A stretch of DNA of 64,000 bases from Hungatella sp. UBA4396 (GTDB taxonomy: Bacteria; Bacillota; Clostridia; Lachnospirales; Lachnospiraceae): positions 20,558-84,557 of the forward strand of contig DGRE01000057.1 in assembly GCA_002389905.1 (NCBI GenBank), given 5' to 3'. Shown here piece by piece: positions 23,533-31,155 of this stretch. Below the pieces are notes generated by a model. The model worked only from the letters and a program-made list of their open reading frames with translations, was not told the DNA's origin and made no database searches. The number at the start of each line of letters is the position of its first letter. Positions within the stretch are counted from its first letter, which is position 1. The translations under genes were made by a program, and so were the position numbers.

Positions 23533-24702
23533 TTACAGAAGCTTCTTATAGGTAGCATCCACAAGGGATGCTCCCAGAGGTGCCGTAACCAGTATGGACA
23601 AAACGGCCGCAGTCAGCACAATATCTCCACAGGCCAGTCCCATAGCCAGGGGAATGCCTCCGATGGCCGCCTGAACTGTGGCTTTTGGAATATAGGCAAT
23701 GGCAGTGAATATCCGTTCCTTTTTGTTGAGACGGGTTCTGATGAGGCAGACAGAAACGCCCAGCATCCGGAATACCAGAACGCAAAGTATAAGGGCAACC
23801 GCCATAAGTCCTGCATTTAAAGCATAGCTGATATTTACCGTAGCGCCTACAAAAACGAACAGCCACACCTCGGCCCCTACCCAAAGCTTTGAGAACTTTT
23901 CGGACAAGCGCCTGGAAAGCTCATATTTTCTCAGGCGGAGGGAAGCTCCCAGGGCCATAACTGCCAGAAGGCCGGAAAAGCCCATAATTCCCTTTATATT
24001 GTGTTCTGCCGTAACCAGCAGAAAGGAAACGGATAAAATCAGAATCACCTTGCCGCTGTCCCGGATGTGGAATTTGGTAAAGAAGACGGACATAAGAATG
24101 CCTGTCAGAACTCCCACAGCCAGACCTGAAAGGATGGATATGGGTATGGAAACAAAGCTTAATGCGCTGATGGTTCCGCCCTCCGCCAGTCCGGTAAAGG
24201 CGGTAAACAGCACGATGACAAATACATCGTCTACAGAAGCTCCTGCCATAATGATCTGGGGAATTGATTTTTCTGTTCCGTAACCTTTTTCTATGAGCTT
24301 TAACATCCGGGGAACAACCACGGCCGGAGAAACAGCGGCGATCACGGTTCCCATAATGGCGGCCTCCAGGCGTGTGACTCCCAGAAAGGAAGGAGCCAGA
24401 AGGACCATTCCGGCGATTTCAAAGCAGGCAGGCACAAAGCACATGAGAATAGCAGGGCGTCCTGCCCTTTTTAAGTCGTCCACGTCCAGATTCAGCCCGG
24501 CTCTGGTCAGAATAATGATCAGGGCGATCTGGCGCAGCTCTGCTGATATGTTCAGGATAGAACCATCCAGCAGGTTCAGGGCATAGGGCCCCAGTATGAT
24601 TCCTGTCATGATCATGCCAAGAAGTCTCGGAAGTTTCAGCATTTCAAACAGTTTTCCCAAGGTCATTCCGCAAAGGAATACAAGGGCAAGGGATAATAGC
24701 AT
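23533..24702 (-). CDS. cation:proton antiporter (CPA family) under fluoride control
   Basis: A 389-residue polytopic protein with about 12 membrane segments. It has the KefB/NhaP-like features of a monovalent-cation/proton antiporter: LPRLLGMIMTGIILGP near the start, an RAGLNLDVDDLKRAG segment, AAVSPAVVVPRML and GASVDDVFVIVLFTAF, with the paired acidic residues expected in the transport core. It lacks the nucleotide-binding tail of Kef proteins. GGAGAG precedes the ATG. The leader carries a fluoride riboswitch and terminator, so it is expressed when fluoride is high; such antiporters are among the known gene classes of this riboswitch. The ion exchanged is not certain. Confidence 0.87.
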   Translation of the reverse strand: MLLSLALVFLCGMTLGKLFEMLKLPRLLGMIMTGIILGPYALNLLDGSILNISAELRQIALIIILTRAGLNLDVDDLKRAGRPAILMCFVPACFEIAGMVLLAPSFLGVTRLEAAIMGTVIAAVSPAVVVPRMLKLIEKGYGTEKSIPQIIMAGASVDDVFVIVLFTAFTGLAEGGTISALSFVSIPISILSGLAVGVLTGILMSVFFTKFHIRDSGKVILILSVSFLLVTAEHNIKGIMGFSGLLAVMALGASLRLRKYELSRRLSEKFSKLWVGAEVWLFVFVGATVNISYALNAGLMAVALILCVLVFRMLGVSVCLIRTRLNKKERIFTAIAYIPKATVQAAIGGIPLAMGLACGDIVLTAAVLSILVTAPLGASLVDATYKKLL

Positions 24703-24731
24703 ATTAATCTCTCCAATCTACGCAGACCGTC

Positions 24732-24827
24732 AAAAAAAGCTGATGAGTCTGCGATTTTATAATCACAGAAGTCATCAGCTTTGAAAGCGGTTTAGGGACT
24801 GACCCAAGGGAGAACCTCATTCCCTGT
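24732..24827 (-). promoter_or_regulatory. fluoride riboswitch (crcB motif) with terminator
   Basis: On the minus strand the leader reads CAGGGAATGAGGTTCTCCC, a small inserted GGG/CCC hairpin, then CTAAACCGC, a short loop and GCTGATGACTTCTGTG (aptamer about 24827-24764). This matches the crcB/fluoride aptamer: the ATG...TTC loop, the ACCGC and GCTGATGA blocks, GAGG/CTTC and ACAG/CTGT pairing. The GCTGATGA block can instead pair with TCATCAGC (arms 24772-24782 and 24736-24746) to form an 11-bp terminator stem followed by seven T residues. Fluoride binding should prevent the terminator and turn the antiporter on. Confidence 0.9.
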
Positions 24828-24834
24828 TTCTCAT

Positions 24835-24863
24835 ATTATAATATGTTTCTCTAAGTTTGGCAA
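24835..24863 (-). promoter_or_regulatory. sigma-A promoter for the fluoride-controlled antiporter
   Basis: On the minus strand TTGCCA (24858-24863), a 17-base spacer and a perfect TATAAT (24835-24840). The predicted start lies just before the riboswitch aptamer. Confidence 0.8.
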
Positions 24864-24899
24864 GATATTTGTTTTTTTCATTAAAATTAGAAAACTCGC

Positions 24900-24928
24900 T
24901 TGACAAGAGAAAGGAAATCTTGTAAAAT
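24900..24928 (+). promoter_or_regulatory. promoter for tRNA-Phe and tRNA-Gly
   Basis: A perfect TTGACA (24900-24905), a 17-base spacer and TAAAAT (24923-24928), 22 bases before tRNA-Phe. Confidence 0.85.
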
Positions 24929-24950
24929 TACACATGTTGCAAGTGATTGC

Positions 24951-25023
24951 GCCCAGATAGCTCAGTTGGTAGAGCAGTGGACTGAAAATCCACGTGTCGC
25001 TGGTTCGATTCCGGCTTTGGGCA
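24951..25023 (+). tRNA. tRNA-Phe (GAA)
   Basis: Acceptor arms GCCCAGA and TTTGGGC pair (one G-U). The anticodon stem TGGA/TCCA encloses CTGAAAA, anticodon GAA. The T-loop GGTTCGATTCC is intact; discriminator A; no encoded CCA. Confidence 0.96.
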
Positions 25024-25066
25024 TTGTGCTTCCCTTAAGCACTTTTGAAATGTTTTGAAGTTCCGT

Positions 25067-25137
25067 GCGGGTGTAGTTCAATGGTAGAACACTAGCCTTC
25101 CAAGCTAGATACGTGGGTTCGATTCCCATCACCCGCT
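25067..25137 (+). tRNA. tRNA-Gly (TCC)
   Basis: Acceptor arms GCGGGTG and CACCCGC pair fully. The stem CTAGC/GCTAG encloses CTTCCAA, anticodon TCC. It lies 43 bases after tRNA-Phe and shares its transcript. No encoded CCA. Confidence 0.96.
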
Positions 25138-25144
25138 TTTCATG

Positions 25145-25183
25145 AAAAACCGGAGAGTCTTTGTAAAGACTTTCCGGTTTTTG
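25145..25183 (+). terminator. terminator after the tRNA pair
   Basis: A long stem with outer arms AAAAACCGG and CCGGTTTTT, inner AGTCTTT/AAAGACT and a GT loop, ending in a T-run. Confidence 0.9.
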
Positions 25184-25557
25184 TCATCCCCTGAATGGTC
25201 AGGCGTGTCCTCTATCTTTTATCTTATATCTGATTTCAACTGAAACTTCCCGGCTTCATCCCTTAATATGGCAGCATAGGGGGGCATCTCCTCACTTGAG
25301 AAGATGTTTTTTTGCTGTGGCAGCATTGGTCTGAACAATGCCGGAAACGTTGGAAAGTACCAGGCGGGTCAGCCTGTTTCTGAAGAACCGGAGAAGGGTT
25401 ACCATAGAAAAGATTCTGAAGGAACGTCAGGTTGCTTTTTAACTTGTATGCAATTCTTATATTGGTTTTTTATGGGAACATTCTCCTGTTATTTGTGAAA
25501 CCAGCCAGAATATTCAGGTATAATAAAAAAAATATAGAAAAAATGATAACAAAATAA
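25184..25557. other. intergenic stretch with no recognised gene
   Basis: About 370 bases. A hairpin near 25284-25311 (CATCT, CTC, then GAG, AGATG) followed by seven T residues looks like a terminator with nothing recognisable ahead of it. An open frame at 25304-25498 starts inside that T-run, has no ribosome site and no recognisable product, so it is not called. The remainder is AT-rich and holds no known RNA motif that could be identified. Confidence 0.4.
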
Positions 25558-25586
25558 TTGATTTTCATAACTGGATGTGATATATT
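25558..25586 (+). promoter_or_regulatory. promoter for the GntR-transporter-hydantoinase unit
   Basis: TTGATT (25558-25563), a 17-base spacer and TATATT (25581-25586) preceded by a TG extension, about 120 bases ahead of the GntR gene. Confidence 0.6.
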
Positions 25587-25706
25587 TTACAAAGCAGATA
25601 GAGATGAAATACATATTTGGACAGACTGATATGCATTTGGCGGGATACTGATGTGCAATCTGAGAACCGTCTTTGTAAAGAGAGATACAACGAGGAGGAA
25701 CAGGAA

Positions 25707-26414
25707 ATGGCAGAAACAGAAAAAGGAAACCAAAAGAACAATATTTACAATCAGCTTCGCCGCCACATACTGAGCCTTGATATCCCGCCAGGAGAGCGGC
25801 TCAGCGAAAATAACTTGTCCAGCCAGATGAGTGCCAGCCGGACTATGGTGAGGGAAGCTCTTTCCCGATTGGTGGAAGAGGGATATATGGTGGTGTACCC
25901 TCAGCGGGGAACCGAAGTTACCTTATTAGACGTGGAACGGATCAGACAGGCTGTGTTCGCCCATATTGTTTTGGAGCAGGCCATGATTGATGATATCTGC
26001 CGCCATGGGCTGACAAGACAGCAGGAAGAGCAGTTGGAAGCTGTTCTCAACCGGCAGAGATCTGAGATGGATGAAGAAAGCCCGGTTGATTTTCTGGTTA
26101 CGGAGCAGCAGGTTCATTATCTGCTTTCCACATTTTGCGGCAGGGAATATGCCTGGGAGGTTTTCCGGACCATGGACTGCGACCTGCTTCGTTTAAACTA
26201 TCTGCAGTATACGACTTTTAACTATAAGATTGATATGTCTTCCCTGACCAGCCGGGAGCATGCTCAGGTGGAAGGACGCCTTCTGCTTGACCATTTAAGG
26301 CGGAGGGATGCCGAAGCTGCGTGTTTGATTTGTGCCAATCATTTCAACACCATTCTCTGGAATGCAGGGACTCTTCGGGAAATTTATCCACAGTTCTTTT
26401 CAGGAATGGCCTGA
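25707..26414 (+). CDS. GntR/FadR-family transcriptional regulator
   Basis: A 235-residue regulator. The N-terminal winged helix (about 15-75) has IYNQLRRHILSLDIPPGERLSENNLSSQMSASRTMVREALSRL and the wing GYMVVYPQRGTEV; the C-terminal ~150 residues are an all-helical FCD-type effector domain. Such proteins usually repress neighbouring catabolic genes until a carboxylate or sugar acid binds. The ATG at 25707 follows GAGGAGG by 8 bases. It leads the operon of carrier, hydantoinase-like ATPase, HExxH protein, YiaK and YiaL homologues, which it probably controls. A pair of 51-bp repeats follows its stop. Confidence 0.9.
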   Translation: MAETEKGNQKNNIYNQLRRHILSLDIPPGERLSENNLSSQMSASRTMVREALSRLVEEGYMVVYPQRGTEVTLLDVERIRQAVFAHIVLEQAMIDDICRHGLTRQQEEQLEAVLNRQRSEMDEESPVDFLVTEQQVHYLLSTFCGREYAWEVFRTMDCDLLRLNYLQYTTFNYKIDMSSLTSREHAQVEGRLLLDHLRRRDAEAACLICANHFNTILWNAGTLREIYPQFFSGMA

Positions 26415-26459
26415 TGCCGGACCTGATAGAAATAGATTTTTCACTATATCTGTTATGAA

Positions 26460-26561
26460 GCACCCTGCGGGCACACCATGATGCCCTAAATGCGGGACAG
26501 GAAAGAGGAAGCACCCTGCGGGTATCCCATCATGCCCAAAGTGCAGGGCGGAAAAGAGGAA
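26460..26561 (+). repeat. two tandem 51-bp repeat units after the GntR gene
   Basis: Units at 26460-26510 and 26511-26561 match the pair at 16901-17002 over their whole length with a few changes (CACCCTGCGGGCA, an ATGCCC arm, and the GGAAAGAGGAA tail). Here they are non-coding, 45 bases after a stop codon. Both loci have exactly two copies in the same orientation relative to the upstream gene. A short GACCGC/GCGGAC hairpin follows at about 26587-26610. Confidence 0.85.
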
Positions 26562-26653
26562 AGGAGTTAAAAACCCGGGATTTGAGAGACCGCGTAAAAA
26601 GCGGACAGAGTATTTACATGTATGAAGAATAAAAAGTTATGGAGGTATTAATT

Positions 26654-28045
26654 GTGGAGTTTATCATTGGTATAATTTTATTGATTTCTTTCTTTGGCCT
26701 GGCATACTACTGTGTCAAGGGTCATAACCTGATGATCGGATTTTTACTGATCACAATTCTTTGGACCATTTTACCTTTTGGCGGAACACTTTTTGCAAGT
26801 GAGGCATTCTTAGAGTCCAATCCTATTTTAAATTTCGGCGCAGACAACACCATGATTGCTGCTCTGAACAAGATATTCCAGTCCGCTCCTGAAGGCTGGG
26901 GAACCACTTTAGTAAACGTATGCTGGGGTGCGTGGTTTGGCCGTGTCCTGATGGATACAGGAATCGCTTCCACTCTGATCCGTAAGACAGTTGAACTGGG
27001 CGGAGATAAGCCATTCATTACCGTTACCCTGTTAAACATTGTTACAGCTTTGATCTTTACCGCTATGACAGGTGCAGGCCCGGTTATCGCAATCGGCGTT
27101 ATCGTGCTTCCTATCCTTATGTCTCTGGGAATTCCGAAATCTGTTGCACTGTTTTCCTTTATGGGCTCCGTTGCAGCGGGTATTTACTTAAATCCTGTAA
27201 ACTTTGCACAGTACCGCGCTTTCTTCATCAAGCCGGAAGAACTGCCTGAGTTCACACTTGGCTGGTATGCATCACACTGGGGCTTTGCCGCTCTGATTAT
27301 CATGCTGGTAGCCACCACTGTTCTGTCTGCAGTTTACTTAAGGAAATCAAAGACTGTTCACTCCTGGGCAGCACAGACAAGAGGCGCTGCATCTGAGCAG
27401 AAGAACGCTCCGTTTTATACTCTGCTCCTTCCAGTGGTTCCTGTAGTCCTTAAGATCTGGCTTGATTTCTCCGTTATCGGAGGCTTTGTAATTGCAGGAT
27501 TCCTGGCTCTCTTCCTTTGCGGAAGAATGAACGGAAGCTTCAAAGAGAACTGCCAGCTTGTAAATAAGCTGTATTACGACGGTGTGGTTGATACCGCTCC
27601 TCTCGTAGGTTTCCTTCTCACTCTGCCTATGTTCAACCAGGTGGCAGCCTACGCTTCTCCTTACTTTAAGGTGATCTTAGGCAATGTAATGCCAAAGAGT
27701 GAAATTGTTGTATGTATCGTATTTGCTGTCCTGCTTTGCATGGGTCTGTTCCGCGGGCCGATGACTCTGGTTGGAAGCGGAGCTGCTACCCTTGGAGTAC
27801 TTTCCAATGTTGCTTCTTTCTCTGTTCCCTTCCTTTATGCAGTATTTGCAATTCCGACAATCACTGTAAATATTGGATGCTGTATCACTCAGTCCTGGGT
27901 TGCCTGGGGACTTGCTTACACAAAGGTAGAGTCAAGAGAATTCTTAAAGCTCTCCATTCCAAATGCATACCTTACCGGTGTGATTCAGTATGTGGCAACC
28001 TTTATCTTACTTGGAGGGCTTGGAGCTGCATGGTTCCTTGGCTAA
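26654..28045 (+). CDS. ion-coupled carboxylate carrier, about 12 membrane segments
   Basis: A 463-residue integral membrane protein resembling the ion-transporter superfamily (CitMHS/GntP-like). It opens with a hydrophobic helix, has a re-entrant-like NIVTALIFTAMTGAGPVIAIGVIVLPI loop with a TGAGP motif in the first half and FRGPMTLVGSGAATLGVLS in the second half, the internal symmetry expected of such carriers. The GTG at 26654 lies 7 bases after GGAGGT and is preferred to the ATG at 26639, which has no ribosome site. It sits between a GntR regulator and a hydantoinase-like ATPase gene and probably imports their substrate, perhaps a cyclic amide or sugar acid; that is inference. Confidence 0.78.
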   Translation: MEFIIGIILLISFFGLAYYCVKGHNLMIGFLLITILWTILPFGGTLFASEAFLESNPILNFGADNTMIAALNKIFQSAPEGWGTTLVNVCWGAWFGRVLMDTGIASTLIRKTVELGGDKPFITVTLLNIVTALIFTAMTGAGPVIAIGVIVLPILMSLGIPKSVALFSFMGSVAAGIYLNPVNFAQYRAFFIKPEELPEFTLGWYASHWGFAALIIMLVATTVLSAVYLRKSKTVHSWAAQTRGAASEQKNAPFYTLLLPVVPVVLKIWLDFSVIGGFVIAGFLALFLCGRMNGSFKENCQLVNKLYYDGVVDTAPLVGFLLTLPMFNQVAAYASPYFKVILGNVMPKSEIVVCIVFAVLLCMGLFRGPMTLVGSGAATLGVLSNVASFSVPFLYAVFAIPTITVNIGCCITQSWVAWGLAYTKVESREFLKLSIPNAYLTGVIQYVATFILLGGLGAAWFLG

Positions 28046-28099
28046 AACCTAGAAAACAAATTTATTTATACTCTCAAAATCCAAGGTATTAACCCATAA

Positions 28100-28134
28100 G
28101 TCCGGGGCGCCCCTGCGCGCCGGACGCTTTTCAA
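28100..28134 (+). terminator. GC-rich intra-operon hairpin
   Basis: Arms GTCCGG (28100-28105) and CCGGAC (28120-28125) with inner GCG/CGC pairing, followed by GCTTTT. It lies 54 bases after the carrier stop and 61 bases before the next start, and may lower expression of the distal genes or stabilise the carrier message. Confidence 0.5.
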
Positions 28135-28186
28135 CATGAATCTGAATGGGAAAATCATGTCAGGAAAAAAGAAAGGAATGAAAAAG

Positions 28187-30319
28187 ATGGCAGAACATAG
28201 AGCAGTCCGTATGGGAATTGACGTAGGCGGCACTTATACCAAGTGCGTTGCTATGGACAACGACTCCCATGAAATTATTGGGAAAAAGCAGGTAAAGACA
28301 ACTCATGATCATAAAGACGGCGTTGCTGCCGGTGTTGTACAGAGTTTTCAGTACTGTATGCAGGAAAATAATATTGCACCGGAGGACGTGGTTTTCGTAG
28401 CTCATTCCACAACTCAGGCGACCAATGCATTTATTGAGGGAGACGTAGCAAACGTCGGAGTAGTGGGCATGGCCGGGGGAGGCTTAGAGGGCTTTCTGGC
28501 AAAACGCCAGTTGGCATTAAAGGATATTATTCTGGATGAAAAAGTAGGCCGTATGATCAAGGTGTACAACACCTTTATTAAGAAGAAAATGCTGACAGAA
28601 GATGTGATCAACAAAAGCATCGATGAGCTGCTGAACCAGGGCGCTCAGGTAATCGTGGCTTCTATGGCCTTTGGTGTAGACAGCATGGAGGAGGAAGTGA
28701 CCATCCATGACTGCGCAAAGAAGAAAAATGTGCCTGTAACAATGGCTTCCGATATTACGAAACTGTATGGACTTACCCGCCGTACCCGTACGGCAGCAAT
28801 CAACGCTTCCATTCTGCCCAAGATGATGAACACAGCTAATGCAACGGAATCCTCTGTCAATGCGGCAGGCGTTCACGTGCCCCTGATGATCATGAGAGGC
28901 GACGGCGGTGTTATGGAAATCGGAGAAATGAGAAAGCGTCCTATTCTGACCGCATTATCCGGTCCGGCTGCTTCTGTTATGGGTTCCCTCATGTACCTTC
29001 GTGCCTCCAATGCCATTTACTTTGAGGTAGGCGGAACCACCACCAACATCGGTGTCATCAAAAACGGACGTCCTGGCGTGGATTACGCTAAAATCGGCGG
29101 TCACGACACCTATATCAACTCCCTTGACGTGCGTATTTTAGGCTGTGCAGGCGGTTCCATGGTCCGTATCGGAAGCAAGTCCGTAACAGACGTAGGCCCC
29201 CGTTCTGCTCATATTGCGGGATGTGAATATGCCTGCTTTACTGCGGAAGAGGAGATCGTAGATCCCCAGATTGAAATGGTAAGCCCCAAGCAGGGTGATC
29301 CTAACGACTATGTGACCCTGCGGTTAAAGAACGGAAAGCGCATCTGCTTTACCAATACATGTGCGGCCAACGTATTAGGACTGGTAGATAAGAAGTACTT
29401 TGCCTACGGAAATGCCAACTCCGCAAGAAAGGCCATGCAGCCGGTTGCAGACAAGCTTGGCATCACCGTAGAAGAGCTGGCAACCCAGATTCTTGATAAG
29501 GACTTTGAAAAGGTCAATGCCACCATCAACACGCTGGCAGAAAAGTACGGACTGGATCACGACAGCATGAGGCTGGTAGGCTGCGGCGGCGGAGCTGCTT
29601 CCCTGGTTCCCTACTGTGCAGGAAAAATGGGACTTCAGTACAGCATTCCAGAAAATGCAGAGGTTATTTCCTCCATCGGCGTGGCTCTTGCCATGGTTCG
29701 TGACGTGGTAGAGCGTGTTATCCCCAATCCGACTCAGGAAGATATCAGGGAGTTGAAGAAAGAGGCGGCAGACTTGGCAGTCAGTTCAGGAGCTTCCCCG
29801 GATACCATTGAAATCCACATCGAGATCGACAACCAGACCGGTAAGGTAACAGCCATTGCTACAGGTTCTACAGAGGTAAAGACCACAGACTTGTTAAAGG
29901 CCTGCGAAGAGCCGGAAGCCTGCGAACTGGCTTTACAAGACTTTGGTCCTAAGATTTCCAATGTGAAGCTGGCAGAGCAGACTGATAAATTCTACGTTTA
30001 TAAAGGTGAAAAAGACGAAAAATCACCGCTGCGAATTGTGGATACCAAGGGCTTTATCAAGGTACAGTGTTCAGACGGTGCCGTAGAAAAATGTAAAGTA
30101 AAGGATTATAAAGAGGTAGTAGAAAAGCTTTGGAAGGAAAATGCCGTATTCAAGACTGACTCTGTTCTCCGCCCCGACTTCTTTGTGTGCTTTGGGCCGA
30201 GAGTTACGGATTACAGTGCCATTGACTTAGAGCAGGTACTGCTTCTTATGAATTTGGATTTAGGAGACAGGGAACCAGATGAAGATATCCTGATCATCGC
30301 CTCCAACAGGGAGATTTAA
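28187..30319 (+). CDS. hydantoinase/oxoprolinase A-type ATPase without a B partner
   Basis: A 710-residue protein. Residues ~5-510 match the HyuA/oxoprolinase ATPase fold: phosphate loop GIDVGGTYTKC near the N-terminus, HSTTQATNAFIEG, RRTRTAAINASILP, ALSGPAASVMGS and FEVGGTTTNIG. The family uses ATP to open hydantoins, 5-oxoproline or related lactams, normally with a HyuB subunit; none is present here. The last ~200 residues form an extension not recognised. The ATG at 28187 is taken because AAAGGA lies 9 bases before it; ATGs at 28136 and 28178 lack a usable site. The next gene starts 5 bases later, so they are tightly coupled. Confidence 0.82.
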   Translation: MAEHRAVRMGIDVGGTYTKCVAMDNDSHEIIGKKQVKTTHDHKDGVAAGVVQSFQYCMQENNIAPEDVVFVAHSTTQATNAFIEGDVANVGVVGMAGGGLEGFLAKRQLALKDIILDEKVGRMIKVYNTFIKKKMLTEDVINKSIDELLNQGAQVIVASMAFGVDSMEEEVTIHDCAKKKNVPVTMASDITKLYGLTRRTRTAAINASILPKMMNTANATESSVNAAGVHVPLMIMRGDGGVMEIGEMRKRPILTALSGPAASVMGSLMYLRASNAIYFEVGGTTTNIGVIKNGRPGVDYAKIGGHDTYINSLDVRILGCAGGSMVRIGSKSVTDVGPRSAHIAGCEYACFTAEEEIVDPQIEMVSPKQGDPNDYVTLRLKNGKRICFTNTCAANVLGLVDKKYFAYGNANSARKAMQPVADKLGITVEELATQILDKDFEKVNATINTLAEKYGLDHDSMRLVGCGGGAASLVPYCAGKMGLQYSIPENAEVISSIGVALAMVRDVVERVIPNPTQEDIRELKKEAADLAVSSGASPDTIEIHIEIDNQTGKVTAIATGSTEVKTTDLLKACEEPEACELALQDFGPKISNVKLAEQTDKFYVYKGEKDEKSPLRIVDTKGFIKVQCSDGAVEKCKVKDYKEVVEKLWKENAVFKTDSVLRPDFFVCFGPRVTDYSAIDLEQVLLLMNLDLGDREPDEDILIIASNREI

Positions 30320-30324
30320 GAATC

Positions 30325-31125
30325 ATGACAAAAGAAGAATTTCAAACAGCTTTTAAGCCCATTGCAGACGGACTTTTCGGAAAGCAGGGGGGGAGGAGAT
30401 ATGAACGTCCTCATTTTGATGTGCGGCCGTTAGGGGACATGCTGATGGACTTAGCAGATATTCCTCCGGAAGAATGGTATGGATATGCGTTTTCCAGAGA
30501 ACCCTTAAACGGAAAGTTTCAGGATGAACAGCGCAGGGAGTGGATGGAAAAGAGTCTGTCCTGCGGCAGGGAGTATGCAAAAAAGATCTGCCACAAGTAT
30601 CAGACCAAAGATCCCAAGGCGCTGGCAAAGGCTATGGGAATGGATGTCTCTTTTCCTGAATTTCCGGAAAAGACGGACCGGGTGCTCTTTGCTGAGTTTC
30701 GGATGCCTAATAATATCTGCATTTACATGGATGCAGTAAAAAAAGCGGAAAAGCTGTTTGACAGACCGGGAGTTTCGGAAGTTCTCACCAGAAAGCTGGA
30801 TGTCAGCCGGCTCCTTCTGTCCCATGAACTGTTTCACTGTGTGGAAGAGGAGTATCATGAGGAGATATTTACGAAAACTGAAAAGATCAGGCTTTGGTCC
30901 CTGGGATTTCTTCACAATGATTCCAACATCATCGCCCTCAGCGAGATTGCTGCCATGGGCTTTGCCCAGGAAATTATGGGAATCAGCTATTCCCCCTATT
31001 TAATGGATGTATTTTTGGTATATGGCTACTCACCGGAAGAAGCCAGCGGCCTATATGAGGAAATGATGGAACTGGCTCACAGACCGGTTCCCCCTATCGA
31101 AACCGGTGAAGAAAAAGATGTATAA
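30325..31125 (+). CDS. uncharacterised HExxH protein (gluzincin-like)
   Basis: A 266-residue soluble protein, family not recognised. It carries H167-E168-L-F-H171 in LLLSHELFHCVEE and, 36 residues on, E207 in ALSEIAAMGFAQEIMG. The spacing and the E..A..FA pattern resemble the third zinc ligand of ImmA/IrrE-type (M78) metallopeptidases. There is no signal peptide. It starts 5 bases after the hydantoinase-like ATPase gene and is followed after 30 bases by a YiaK homologue, so it probably acts in the same pathway, as a hydrolase or as a processing enzyme. Activity is inferred from the motif alone. Confidence 0.6.
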   Translation: MTKEEFQTAFKPIADGLFGKQGGRRYERPHFDVRPLGDMLMDLADIPPEEWYGYAFSREPLNGKFQDEQRREWMEKSLSCGREYAKKICHKYQTKDPKALAKAMGMDVSFPEFPEKTDRVLFAEFRMPNNICIYMDAVKKAEKLFDRPGVSEVLTRKLDVSRLLLSHELFHCVEEEYHEEIFTKTEKIRLWSLGFLHNDSNIIALSEIAAMGFAQEIMGISYSPYLMDVFLVYGYSPEEASGLYEEMMELAHRPVPPIETGEEKDV

Positions 31126-31155
31126 AGACAAGAATTTAAGAAAGAAGGAAACCTT

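Noticed and set aside
25304..25498. A 64-codon open frame before the GntR gene.
   Set aside because: It begins inside the T-run of a hairpin, has no ribosome site, and the product shows no recognisable pattern.
26460..26561. Short repeats considered as a CRISPR array.
   Set aside because: The copies are directly adjacent with no spacers, there are only two, and no cas genes are in the window.
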